Shown piece after piece: positions 34,692-43,387 of a stretch of 64,000 nucleotides of DNA. Source of the DNA: Blastopirellula marina (lineage in GTDB: Bacteria > Planctomycetota > Planctomycetia > Pirellulales > Pirellulaceae); NCBI RefSeq assembly GCF_002967765.1, contig NZ_PUHY01000014.1, positions 62,001 through 126,000 on the forward strand, in the 5' to 3' direction. The notes under the pieces are model-generated. The model searched no databases. It was not told the origin of the DNA and was given only the letters and a program-made list of their open reading frames with translations. A program made the translations under genes and the position numbers. The first letter of the stretch is position 1. Every line of letters starts with the position of its first letter.

Positions 34692-34898
34692 TGGAACACC
34701 TCCTTTCTACTAAAGCATACCCTATGGCCGGACAGAACGCCGTGTAGAGCCAGCCTCAGGTCTTCAGTAACGCCGCGATGCGTGTCGCGACCCTTGTTAA
34801 ACTCACTTTGAATCAGGTCTCTTAAATTGGCAAGACCAATTTTCAAAACCCGTTTCTCCGTGAACGCCCCTGAAAGACAGGGCAACCAAATTGTAGGT

Positions 34899-35468
34899 TC
34901 ACGGGCAGAGCGAGGAAAGTAACAAATTTTTTCTCGCTGCGAATGTCTCCTCGTCCAGGATGGGACGCAGGCCCCCCGTTTCGAGCCCGGCGATAAGCTC
35001 GACCCAGCTCTTACAACCTGCCATCGCGTCGGTCGGCGTGATCGAATGCGGAGTAACCGCTTCGTAGGCGCGAATCACCAACGCGTGAATTCCTGGCTGG
35101 CGATAATGAAATCGCATGGCCAATGCCTCGTCGTTCAATAGCTGCTCTTCGGTAAGGGCACGCAGCTTTTGCTCGTCTTCCAGATAAATCGAGGTCACTA
35201 CCTCACACACCAAATCCAAACGCACGCTGCTCGAAGGTGGGGCTTGGGAGAACTCTGGGTGCGCAGCAAGCAAATCGAGGCCACTTGGGTTGAGCTTTGC
35301 CGCTGCCTCGTGGAAGAACGTCGGGTATAGCCAGAACCGGTCCTTGGGGAGCTCGAATTCCCCTTCCGGCTCGGAGATTCCGCCCTTGCGGGCCAGCACG
35401 ATCTGCTGACCTTGGCGAATCGCTTCGCAGACGACGTTCCATTCTTTCAAGGCTAATTGCAAAGACAT
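34899..35468 (-). CDS. DUF1802 family protein
   Basis: The 189-residue protein starts MSLQLALKEWNVVCEAIRQGQQIVLARKGGISEPEGEFELP. This is the DUF1802 signature, with LYPTFFHE following. No catalytic role is known for the family. Start ATG has GGAAAAG upstream. The transcript probably continues through about 370 bases of 3' region, with the tiny ORF, to the terminator at 34523-34570. It is divergent from the cytochrome-c DUF1549 gene. Confidence 0.85.
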   Translation of the reverse strand: MSLQLALKEWNVVCEAIRQGQQIVLARKGGISEPEGEFELPKDRFWLYPTFFHEAAAKLNPSGLDLLAAHPEFSQAPPSSSVRLDLVCEVVTSIYLEDEQKLRALTEEQLLNDEALAMRFHYRQPGIHALVIRAYEAVTPHSITPTDAMAGCKSWVELIAGLETGGLRPILDEETFAARKNLLLSSLCP

Positions 35469-35588
35469 TGAGTTCTTTTCCTGGCCCGATTACGACCAAA
35501 AACATAGTGACATCCCGGGGCAATTGATGCTAAGGTAAAAGAGTCCTACCTATCAATGTGCCCACCTCAACTCGTTGGACCGAAGCCC

Positions 35589-38500
35589 ATGGCTCTCATC
35601 CGTGTCCGCCCACTTGTTGCGCTCGCTGTGATCGGCTGCTTGTCGGCATTCAGTCCGCGCGCCGCCCAGGCGGAAACCAACTCAGCTTCTGCTCCCCAGT
35701 TCGATGCTAGTCAGCTCGAATACTTTGAGAAACATGTTCGTCCCATTCTCGTCCAGCGCTGTTACGAGTGCCACGGTCCCGATGCCGAGACCCCAGGTGG
35801 CGGTCTCTATCTGACTTCTCGTTCCGCGATTTTGGAAGGTGGAGACAGCGGGGCTTCCATCGTTCCCGGCAAGGCAGACGAAAGCCCACTGATCGAAGCG
35901 ATCCATTATGACGGTATCTATCAGATGCCTCCTAAGTCGCGAATGCCGGACGACGAAATCGCCAAGCTCGAACAATGGGTCAACAGCGGAGCCGCCTGGC
36001 CCGCGGAAGACGAAGCAAACACGCCCAAGAAACAGACGTTTGACATCGAGCAGCGTAAGGCCGAGCATTGGGCCTGGCAGCCAGTTCGTCGTCCGGAAGT
36101 TCCCGTGGTGAAGGAAGGAGCTTGGGCGAAAGACTCGCTCGATCACTTCATTCTCGCCAAGTTGGAAGAAGCCAATCTGACGCCGAATTCACCCGCCGAG
36201 AAAACGACCCTGCTGCGTCGAATCTATTTCGATCTCACCGGACTACCGCCGACGCCGCAACAAGTGGAAACGTTCCTCAGTGACGAGTCACCCGATGCGT
36301 TTGCCAAGGTGGTCGATCAACTGTTGGCTTCTCCCCGCTTTGGCGAACAGTGGGGACGCCACTGGCTCGACCTGGTCCGCTACGCCGAATCGCGCGGGCA
36401 CGAATTCGATTACGACATTCCCAACGCCTACGAATACCGCGACTACGTTATCCGCGCGCTGAATCAGGACGTGCCGTACAACCAGCTTGTCATCGAGCAC
36501 ATCGCCGGTGACCTGCTCGAGAATCCACGTAGGAACACGGAGAGCGGCTTCAACGAAGCGGTGATCGGCACGGGATTCTGGCACATGGGTGACTGGGTGC
36601 ACTCGCCGGTTGACATCCGCAAGGACGAAACCGATCGCTTTGACAACATGCTCGACGTCATGAACAAGGCGTTCCTGGGGCTGACGGTAACCTGTGCTCG
36701 CTGCCACGATCACAAATTCGACGCGATCTCGCAGGCTGATTACTACGCGCAGATGGGCTTCCTGCAAAGTTCGTCTTATCGGCAAGTCCGCTTCGAGAGC
36801 GAAGAGCACAATGCTAAAATCGCGGCCGCGTTGGCCAAGCTCGAAGCGGAAACCAACCAGCAAGCTGCTAACTTGCTGACGACCCAGTTCGACGAAGCGG
36901 TTCCAGCGATCGAAGCCGACCTGGTCGCCGGCAAGTCGAAATGGTCCGACACGCTGGTCGAAGCGGCAGCGGACGCCAAGCATCCGCTTTACTGGTGGAA
37001 TCGCTATCTCGCGGCGGCTCCAGAAAGCCGAACCGCCGAGGTCGCAACCGCGCAGGCCCGTGTATCTGCCGAACAGGAAACCATTGCGAATGCGAACGTG
37101 CAAGTCATCAACGACTTCGCCAATTTGCCGGAAGGAGAATGGCGAACCGACGGCGGCGTGTACGGCACGGGGCCGCGATCTGCCGGCCAACTGCAGTGGG
37201 ACGGCGACGCCAGTCCAGGCGTGCGACTCGCTTCCGCCGCAGTCTTCGACACACGCTGGGAACCGCTGCAACTGCAAAGCGGTGTGCAGGACGACTTCGG
37301 ACGGATTCGCAATTGGAACCGCGCCGGACGAACGCTCAAGTCACGATCGTTCCCACTGAAAGATGGACGGGTGCACTACCTGGTGAAAGGATCGGGGCGT
37401 GCGTTTGCCGTGGTCGATTCGCATCGCCTGGTGAACGGCCCGCTGCACGGCGTGGTGACGATGGAATGGAACGTACCCGTCGATGAGGAAGCACGTTGGA
37501 TCACGCAAAACCTGAGCGACTATCGCGGCCATGCTACGCACGTCGAGTTCTCGCCGATCGATGGCAAGCCGATGGAAGTGTTAATGGTAGTCGAAGGGGA
37601 AGCGGCCCCGCCCACGTTATCTGATGAAGCAGAAATCGCCGCGGCCTTTGTCCGCGCCGTGGAAGGAAAGGGGGAACTGCCCGCCAGTGTGGCTTTCGTC
37701 GAAGCGCTGCGTGCCGCCCTGGCCGGAAATAGCGATCCACACCTCAAAGCCTGGCTACTCAGTCACTGGGAAATGATCGTTCCTGGGCAGAAGTCACCCT
37801 TGGAAGACGTAGCGAAAACTTACGCGGAGAAGTCGCAGCAATTGCTCGGTCAGGTGAAGTGGCGTTCTCGCACCGCGCCTGGCATGTGGGACAACTCGGC
37901 CGAACAAGAGCATCTGTTGATTCGCGGTAACGCCCGCAATCCGGCCGATCCGGTCGAGCGACGCTTGCTCACCGTTTTGGAGCAGTCGCCCACGCAGTTC
38001 GATTCGCATGGCAGTGGTCGCCTGGAACTCGCTCGCCAGATGATGGATCCCACCAACCCTTTCGCTTCGCGTGTCGCCGTGAATCGCATCTGGCACTACC
38101 TGATGGGGCGCGGTATCGTCCGCTCGGTCGACAACTTCGGTGTCCTCGGGGAAGAACCGACGCATCCCGAACTGCTCGATTACCTGGCCAGCGAATTCGT
38201 CGAGAACGGCTGGTCGCTGAAAAAAATGATTCGCCGCGTCGTCCTTTCACAAACCTACCAGATGTCCTCGCTGGAACTCGATCCGGCCGAGACGGCGGAT
38301 CCGAAGAACGATCTATTTCACCGTGCTCAAGTGAAGCGTCTTGGGGGCGAAGCGATTCGCGATAGTCTGCTGATGGTCAGTGGTTCGTTGGACGAAACGA
38401 TGTTTGGCCCGAGCGTCAAAGTTTATCTCACTTCGTTCATGCAAGGTCGCGGCCGGCCTGGTAACAGTGGACCGCTGGACGGGGCAGGGCGGCGCAGTAT

Positions 38501-38897
38501 TTATCTTGAGATCCGTCGTAACTTCCTCTCGCCCATGATGCTGGCCTTCGACACGCCGCAGCCGATCACCACGATCGGACGCCGAAATCAATCGAACGTG
38601 CCGGCCCAGTCGTTGATTATGCTGAACGATCCTTTCGTGATCGAGCAGTGCGAACTGTGGGCCAAGCGGGCCATCGCCGAAACGCCCGACAATGCCGATC
38701 TACGCTTCGAGCGCATGGTCGAACAGGCGTTCTCGCGCAAGCCAACCGATGCCGAGCGAGTACTGGCCGACCAATTCCTCACTTCGCATTCGCAGACCTT
38801 GCAGATCGAACCGCAACAACGGTTGGTCTCGGTCGAGTTGTGGCGGGATCTGGCCCACGTGCTGGTCAACGCCAAACCATTCATTTTCGTTCGTTAA
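35589..38897 (+). CDS. Planctomycete cytochrome c / DUF1549 / DUF1553 protein
   Basis: The 1102-residue exported protein has a signal peptide (MALIRVRPLVALAVIGCLSAFSP...AQA). It then has a PSCyt1 cytochrome-c domain with haem motif CYECH (58-62), DUF1549 (about 170-380) with a second CxxCH motif, CARCH (369-373), and a C-terminal DUF1553 domain from about residue 800 (GRLELARQMMDPTNPFASRVAVNRIWHYL). A middle domain of about 350 residues lies between them. The protein is always paired with a DUF1501 protein in planctomycetes, as here with a 16-bp gap; proposed roles include extracytoplasmic polysaccharide or sulfated-compound breakdown. The inner ATG at 35589 is used because it starts the signal peptide. 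Confidence 0.93.
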   Translation: MALIRVRPLVALAVIGCLSAFSPRAAQAETNSASAPQFDASQLEYFEKHVRPILVQRCYECHGPDAETPGGGLYLTSRSAILEGGDSGASIVPGKADESPLIEAIHYDGIYQMPPKSRMPDDEIAKLEQWVNSGAAWPAEDEANTPKKQTFDIEQRKAEHWAWQPVRRPEVPVVKEGAWAKDSLDHFILAKLEEANLTPNSPAEKTTLLRRIYFDLTGLPPTPQQVETFLSDESPDAFAKVVDQLLASPRFGEQWGRHWLDLVRYAESRGHEFDYDIPNAYEYRDYVIRALNQDVPYNQLVIEHIAGDLLENPRRNTESGFNEAVIGTGFWHMGDWVHSPVDIRKDETDRFDNMLDVMNKAFLGLTVTCARCHDHKFDAISQADYYAQMGFLQSSSYRQVRFESEEHNAKIAAALAKLEAETNQQAANLLTTQFDEAVPAIEADLVAGKSKWSDTLVEAAADAKHPLYWWNRYLAAAPESRTAEVATAQARVSAEQETIANANVQVINDFANLPEGEWRTDGGVYGTGPRSAGQLQWDGDASPGVRLASAAVFDTRWEPLQLQSGVQDDFGRIRNWNRAGRTLKSRSFPLKDGRVHYLVKGSGRAFAVVDSHRLVNGPLHGVVTMEWNVPVDEEARWITQNLSDYRGHATHVEFSPIDGKPMEVLMVVEGEAAPPTLSDEAEIAAAFVRAVEGKGELPASVAFVEALRAALAGNSDPHLKAWLLSHWEMIVPGQKSPLEDVAKTYAEKSQQLLGQVKWRSRTAPGMWDNSAEQEHLLIRGNARNPADPVERRLLTVLEQSPTQFDSHGSGRLELARQMMDPTNPFASRVAVNRIWHYLMGRGIVRSVDNFGVLGEEPTHPELLDYLASEFVENGWSLKKMIRRVVLSQTYQMSSLELDPAETADPKNDLFHRAQVKRLGGEAIRDSLLMVSGSLDETMFGPSVKVYLTSFMQGRGRPGNSGPLDGAGRRSIYLEIRRNFLSPMMLAFDTPQPITTIGRRNQSNVPAQSLIMLNDPFVIEQCELWAKRAIAETPDNADLRFERMVEQAFSRKPTDAERVLADQFLTSHSQTLQIEPQQRLVSVELWRDLAHVLVNAKPFIFVR

Positions 38898-38913
38898 TCC
38901 CACGGAGTCTCAC

Positions 38914-40329
38914 GTGGATCGTTGCCATCAACAATCAAGTTGCTTCTCTCGCCGTCAACTGCTGACCAGCGCTGCGTGCGGCTTTGGTTCGTTGGCGTTG
39001 AACTGGATGCTGCAACGCGATGCGGCTGCTTCCGACAAGCTGGGTCTGTTGGGTTCTCCCCATGCCAGCCCTAAAGTAAAGAGCGTGATCTTCCTGTACA
39101 TGGACGGTGGTCCATCGCAGGTCGATACGTTTGACCCGAAGCCGCTGTTGAAAAAGTACGACGGACAGCCATTCCCAGCCGAAACCGAGCCAACTCAGTT
39201 CAACAATCTGGGCGGCACGCTGGCCAGTCCGTGGAACTTCAAGCAGCACGGCGAAAGCGGTATCCCAGTAAGTGACTTGTTTCCCAACGTGGCGAAGCAT
39301 GTCGATGACTTGGCCGTGATTCGTTCGATGACCTCGAACTTTTCGGAGCACACGACCGCCAACTACTTCCTGCATACCGGCAGTGGCTTGCAGGGCCGTC
39401 CCAGCATGGGTGCCTGGACAACCTACGGACTGGGAAGCGAAAACGACAATTTGCCTGGCTTCGTCGTCCTGAACGGCGGTCTGATTCCACCGGGTGGACT
39501 CGATAACTTCAACAGCGGTTTTCTACCAGCTGCGTTCCAAGGATCAATCTTCGCTGCCAGCGATACGCCGGTGGCCAACATCAAGTCACGCGATAAGAGT
39601 CCCGCTGCCCAACGCAGTAAGTTGGACCTGCTTGATAAGCTCGATCAGCTGACGCTCGACAAAGTCGGCCGCAACGATCAAATGGAATCGGCAATCGCCA
39701 ACTACGAACTTGCCTACCGCATGCAATCGGCCGTGCCCGACCTGATGGACCTGCGTGACGAAACGCCAGGGACGCTGGAAGAGTACGGCTTGAACCACTC
39801 GTACGAGCACACCAAGACCTTCGGTCGGCTCTGTTTGCTTTCGCGGCGCCTGGTCGAGCGAGGCGTTCGCTTCGTCGAGCTAACCGTTCCGCACGTGGGT
39901 CACGATCGCTGGGACCAGCACAGTAACCTGAAGGACGGGCACGAAAAGAACTGCCTGGCCGTCGACCAACCGATTGCCGCCTTGCTGGCCGATTTGAAGC
40001 GACGCGGGATGCTCGATTCGACTTTAGTGGTCTGGGGTGGCGAGTTCGGCCGGACACCGTTCGCCCAAGGAAAGAATGGCCGCGATCACAATCCGTACGG
40101 GTTCAGCATGTGGCTGGCCGGCGGGGGCGTGAAAGGGGGCACGATCTACGGCCAGACCGACGAGTTCGGCTACAAGGTGCTTGAGAACCGGGTCGAGATG
40201 CACGACCTCCACGCCACGATCCTGCACCTTCTGGGCGTTGACCACAAACGCCTCACATTCCGCTTCAGTGGCCGCGACATGCGATTGACCGACGTCCACG
40301 GCCACATCCTGCACGATATCTTGGCTTAA
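38914..40329 (+). CDS. DUF1501 family protein with Tat-type signal
   Basis: From the GTG at 38914 (GGAG 7 bases upstream) the protein has 471 residues. The N-terminus has a twin-arginine signal, FSRRQLLTSAACGFGSLAL. The DUF1501 domain belongs to the alkaline phosphatase/sulfatase-like superfamily: KSVIFLYMDGGPSQVDTFDPKP, MTSNFSEHTTANYFLHTG, FVELTVPHVGHDRWDQH, VVWGGEFGRTP and GRDHNPYGFSMWLAGGGVKGG. Export by Tat suggests folding or metal loading in the cytoplasm. It forms a two-gene operon with the DUF1549/DUF1553 protein. Confidence 0.94.
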   Translation: MDRCHQQSSCFSRRQLLTSAACGFGSLALNWMLQRDAAASDKLGLLGSPHASPKVKSVIFLYMDGGPSQVDTFDPKPLLKKYDGQPFPAETEPTQFNNLGGTLASPWNFKQHGESGIPVSDLFPNVAKHVDDLAVIRSMTSNFSEHTTANYFLHTGSGLQGRPSMGAWTTYGLGSENDNLPGFVVLNGGLIPPGGLDNFNSGFLPAAFQGSIFAASDTPVANIKSRDKSPAAQRSKLDLLDKLDQLTLDKVGRNDQMESAIANYELAYRMQSAVPDLMDLRDETPGTLEEYGLNHSYEHTKTFGRLCLLSRRLVERGVRFVELTVPHVGHDRWDQHSNLKDGHEKNCLAVDQPIAALLADLKRRGMLDSTLVVWGGEFGRTPFAQGKNGRDHNPYGFSMWLAGGGVKGGTIYGQTDEFGYKVLENRVEMHDLHATILHLLGVDHKRLTFRFSGRDMRLTDVHGHILHDILA

Positions 40330-40517
40330 CTGGCCGCCATCGGGCGATTTGAGCGATTTGCTGTGAACTTTCAGCTGCCGTTGCGGTCCTTTAGGGAAAG
40401 CAGGAGAAGCGAAGTTTCGCAGCAAAACGTCAGGCCGCACTGACTTACGTCGACCAAGATCCGAACGGCCCCTTGACAATTAGCCGCCCACGGCCGAAAC
40501 TGGTTCCCTTCCCAAGC

Positions 40518-40590
<73 letters not shown>

Positions 40591-40591
40591 T

Positions 40592-40634
40592 AGCCGTAAG
40601 TCGCTGTTTAGCAGTGGCTTACGGCTTTCTTTTT
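40592..40634 (+). terminator. Rho-independent terminator directly after tRNA-Lys
   Basis: Stem arms AGCCGTAAG (40592-40600) and CTTACGGCT (40618-40626), extended by GCTG/CAG pairs, then TTCTTTTT. It starts two bases after the tRNA, so the tRNA is a single-gene unit. Confidence 0.92.
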
Positions 40635-40709
40635 GCGCTCTGGGCAGGCGTTTTCAACGGCTGAAAACAGGTGCCGTCTGCTGCGAAATCTCAAACTACC
40701 GGGACGGCC

Positions 40710-40976
40710 CTAACCCAGGTGCTGCCACTTTAGATAGTGGCCGCTGCGGCTGAAGGTCGAGCGGGCCATCACTAAACGCGCCTCGCCCCAGTTGGGCTTC
40801 CAGATGTCGAACTCCGACCCGCACGCACAAGTATGGCGAATCGTTGTTTCGTCGAAGGGAGCAAGATGGGTGCCGCAATCGGGGCAGGGTGGCAAGCTAC
40901 CGTCTTCCGTAAGTTTACAAGGATCCAGCTTCCAGCCATCGGTGCCTCGGATCTCGCCTTGAACCTTCGCAAACAC
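40710..40976 (-). CDS. Small zinc-ribbon protein, function unknown
   Basis: From the GTG at 40976 (GGAGGG 7 bases upstream) the protein has 88 residues, beginning MFAKVQGEIRGTDGWKLDPCKL. It carries CPDCGTHL (about 32-39) and TCACGSEFDIW (about 50-60), a four-Cys ribbon. The frame is open to 41051, but the upstream part has no ribosome binding site. Transcribed toward the tRNA terminator. No known partner. Confidence 0.65.
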   Translation of the reverse strand: MFAKVQGEIRGTDGWKLDPCKLTEDGSLPPCPDCGTHLAPFDETTIRHTCACGSEFDIWKPNWGEARLVMARSTFSRSGHYLKWQHLG

Positions 40977-41479
40977 GGTGATTCCCTCCAGACATGAAGT
41001 AAAGAATGTAACCACAGCAGCAAGAAAGCTCAGAGGGTAATCTCCTACCAAGATAAATCGGACAAATAAATCTCAAATTGTCGGCTTGCCACACACCTGG
41101 TGGGGGTATCCCTGTTCTGCAGGGTGGTTCGCCTGCTAATGGTTCAGTCCCCAAGAGAGGTTGGAATTCGAGGCAAACTGACTCGCGATTTCGACCGCAA
41201 AGTGGATGCGATGTCAACTTAAGAAAAGTTTTTTTGGGCGACTTAAAGCGTTTGTCAGACGTGCCTTAGTGCGTTGCGACACAAAAAAATGGTTCGCCGA
41301 CGCTTCAAGTTTGAAGCGCCTCGCTGGTACATCTAAATCATCGCCGCGGCCATCGATCAGGCATTGGATCCACCTGACCTTGCTTGCCGTTTCTACGAAT
41401 CGAACATCTCAGCGCGCGTCGTCTGTTTTCGCCCTCGCGGATCGCAACGTCTGCGCGCCCACATCAAGGAATCCAATTG
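40977..41479. other. 503-bp gap without a convincing gene
   Basis: Only short frames lacking ribosome binding sites occur. A small palindrome CGCTTCAAGTTTGAAGCG is at about 41303-41320, and AAGTTTTTTTGGG at about 41226-41238 is not preceded by a stem. Promoters for the two flanking divergent genes should be here but were not identified. Confidence 0.35.
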
Positions 41480-41989
41480 ATGCATCTGTTACCCATCACC
41501 GCCGAGCATTGGCAAGCCGCTTTACAATTTCCGACCGAGGTCGCTCTCAATCGGCGCGAGACGACGCCCGTTCGTCTGCAGGCTGCCAGGATGGTCCAGG
41601 CCATGCTCAAAGTCTTGCTGAAAGAGGCCAAGAATCGCGATGAACTGCAGCATCTGACCGACAAACTGCCCAGCACGGAAGCAGCGACGACCAAGCCGAC
41701 TCCCATGAAAAGTCCGGCGAAGCAATCTCCAGAAGAATCCCCACTGCCGTCTAACAACGAATCGGTCGTCAAGGTAGAGGCACCAATCCCTAGCCAAGTT
41801 GGCGCGAACCAGGCTGCTATCGATCAAAGCGACCATGCCTCAGCTCAGGCGGCCTCCCAGACGGAAGCTGAAATCGCGGAAGCCACGGCCTTGGTGGACG
41901 CGCTGATGGCCGCACCATCACCCGACGAGCGAACACGTTGTATCGGTCGTGTGGGGCCAAGGAAGTATCGCGGCAAGCGAAAGAAATGA
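41480..41989 (+). CDS. Hypothetical low-complexity protein
   Basis: From the ATG at 41480 (AAGGA upstream) the 169-residue protein starts MHLLPITAEHWQAALQFPTEVALNRRETTPVRLQ. It has a helical stretch up to about residue 65, then a Pro/Ser/Ala/Glu/Gln-rich disordered part, and a basic end RKYRGKRKK. No family is recognised. It ends 22 bp from the convergent rsmH. The basic tail could bind nucleic acid, but this is a guess. Confidence 0.55.
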   Translation: MHLLPITAEHWQAALQFPTEVALNRRETTPVRLQAARMVQAMLKVLLKEAKNRDELQHLTDKLPSTEAATTKPTPMKSPAKQSPEESPLPSNNESVVKVEAPIPSQVGANQAAIDQSDHASAQAASQTEAEIAEATALVDALMAAPSPDERTRCIGRVGPRKYRGKRKK

Positions 41990-42011
41990 CGTCGCCACTT
42001 ATCGCGAAAAT

Positions 42012-42902
42012 CTAGCCAACCCGCTCGGCAACACGGAGCTTTGCCGTGCGGCTACGAGGATTGGCGGCGATCTCTTCGTCGCCGGCCGTGACGGGCTTTT
42101 TCGTTAAACGGTTGAGACGCGGATCGTCGAGGAAGGCTTGCTTCACCGGGCGATCTTCCAGCGAATGAAAGCTGATGATCGCCAGGCGGCCACCCGGCTT
42201 CAAACGGTCGGGCAATGTTTCCAACGCCGTTTCCAGTGAAGACAATTCCCGGTTCACCGCAATCCGCAATGCCTGGAAGGTACGCGTTGCCGGATGGATT
42301 CGGCCTCGCCCGCTGCCAGCCGTGTGGGGGTAGCAGCTGCAGATGACGTCCGCCAACTGCTTGGCCGTGATGAAGGGAGTTTCCTTTCGCACGTGACAAA
42401 TCTTCCGGGCGATACGTCGGCTGAGTCGTTCCTCGCCGTTCTGGTAGATCAAATCGGCCAGGTCTTTTTCCTGCAAGTGATTGACCAGGTCGGCAGCCGT
42501 TTTTTTGTCGCGGGCATCGAAACGCAAATCGAGCGGGCCTTCCGATTCAAAGCTGAAACCGCGGTCGTCGTCGGCTAGTTGGTCACTGGAAAGGCCCAGA
42601 TCGAGCAGAATGCCGTCGACCTTATCGATCCCCAGCGAGTCGAGAATCTTGGGAATCTCGACAAAGTTGGCGTGGGCGATTTTCACAGGCAAGCCGGCCA
42701 GTGTCTCTTCGGCGCGTTGGAGAGCAATCACATCGCGATCGACCGAAATCACACAACCTTCATCCCCCACACGCTCGGACATCATTCGTGTGTGACCGCC
42801 GCCACCAAGCGTCCCATCAACGAGTAGCTTGCCTGGCTGAGGATCGAGCCAATGAAGCACCTCGGCGGGCAAAACGGGAACATGAATGGTCGGAGGAGCC
42901 AT
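42012..42902 (-). CDS. rsmH: 16S rRNA (cytosine1402-N4)-methyltransferase
   Basis: RsmH (MraW) methylates N4 of C1402 in 16S rRNA using SAM. Motifs: HVPVLPAEVLHWLDP at the start, the SAM loop VDGTLGGGGHTRMM (about 29-42), SVDRD, DGILLDLGLSSDQLADDDRGFSF and RTFQALRIAVNRELSSLE, then the end IISFHSLEDRPVKQAF and NPRSRTAKLRVAER. The length, 296 residues, is normal. In most bacteria it sits in the dcw division cluster beside mraZ and ftsL; here it is alone. A structured region with its own terminator lies just upstream (42977-43180). Confidence 0.96.
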   Translation of the reverse strand: MAPPTIHVPVLPAEVLHWLDPQPGKLLVDGTLGGGGHTRMMSERVGDEGCVISVDRDVIALQRAEETLAGLPVKIAHANFVEIPKILDSLGIDKVDGILLDLGLSSDQLADDDRGFSFESEGPLDLRFDARDKKTAADLVNHLQEKDLADLIYQNGEERLSRRIARKICHVRKETPFITAKQLADVICSCYPHTAGSGRGRIHPATRTFQALRIAVNRELSSLETALETLPDRLKPGGRLAIISFHSLEDRPVKQAFLDDPRLNRLTKKPVTAGDEEIAANPRSRTAKLRVAERVG

Positions 42903-42976
42903 AGTGCGTGCAGCAGAAGGAATCGGAAAAACTCCAGCTTAATAGAGCATTCCCCGCGAGGGCAGGGCGGGCAACG

Positions 42977-43018
42977 AAAAAAATCCGTCGTGGCGCGTCC
43001 GTGCCCCTACCGACGGAT
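42977..43018 (-). terminator. Rho-independent terminator upstream of rsmH
   Basis: Stem arms ATCCGTCG (42983-42990) and CGACGGAT (43011-43018). On the minus strand the stem is followed by seven T residues (complement of 42977-42983). It lies 75 bp before the rsmH start on the same strand, so it would end a separate small transcript or act as an attenuator for rsmH. Confidence 0.8.
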
Positions 43019-43180
43019 CTTGTGAAGCCACCGCTGCACTAGCGACCTCACAAGGCCTGCCCGATCCAGCTCAATCATTGAGATGGGACTGGCGCACTGG
43101 TTCCCAATAGTGGCCTAATTGGGGTGCGTCCAACTTACGGGACAAGCCTAAGATTTTCACAAATTATTTGTTAGTTAGGC
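42977..43180 (-). ncRNA. Candidate structured RNA or rsmH leader
   Basis: Between the glycosyltransferase terminator (43280-43306) and rsmH there is a run of hairpins on the minus strand. One, at 43093-43128, has CGCAC/GTGCG and CCCAAT/ATTGGG pairs. A second is CTCAAT/ATTGAG at 43070-43082, and a third has TTGTGA/TCACAA ends at about 43020-43053. The terminator follows. No coding frame with a ribosome binding site is present. It starts below an AT-rich stretch (about 43150-43200) that could hold a promoter. It was not matched to 6S, SRP, tmRNA or RNase P RNA by eye. Confidence 0.45.
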
Positions 43181-43279
43181 AAATATTATTGAGCAACAAA
43201 TCAACAATCGTTGTCGCTCGACGAGCATGTGCTTGAAGATATTCGGCTGCCATTTTTCGTCAATCCGGAAAACAACGCC

Positions 43280-43306
43280 AAAAAACTGCTAGCGAATTTC
43301 GCTAGC
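43280..43306 (-). terminator. Rho-independent terminator of the glycosyltransferase gene
   Basis: Perfect 8-bp stem GCTAGCGA (43288-43295) and TCGCTAGC (43299-43306), three-base loop. On the minus strand it is followed by AG and six T residues (complement of 43280-43285). It lies 82 bp after the glycosyltransferase stop. Confidence 0.85.
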
Positions 43307-43387
43307 GTAGTTAAGGGGTATGGATTGCAAGAGTTGCGCGTTTGCCCCCCGTTAGAAAAAGTTTTGATTTCATCAGAAAAGCAGGTG

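Noticed and set aside
34690-34709. Possible fragment of a 16S rRNA gene 3' end on the plus strand
   Set aside because: Only 19 bases match; sequence before it does not resemble helix 45 or 44 of 16S, and the minus-strand ribosome-binding-site reading explains it better. It is kept as an alternative under the finding.
34580-34885. A 101-codon minus-strand frame spanning the tiny ORF region
   Set aside because: It begins at a TTG without a ribosome binding site, and its composition looks random. The extended Shine-Dalgarno sequence lies inside it, pointing to the short frame instead.
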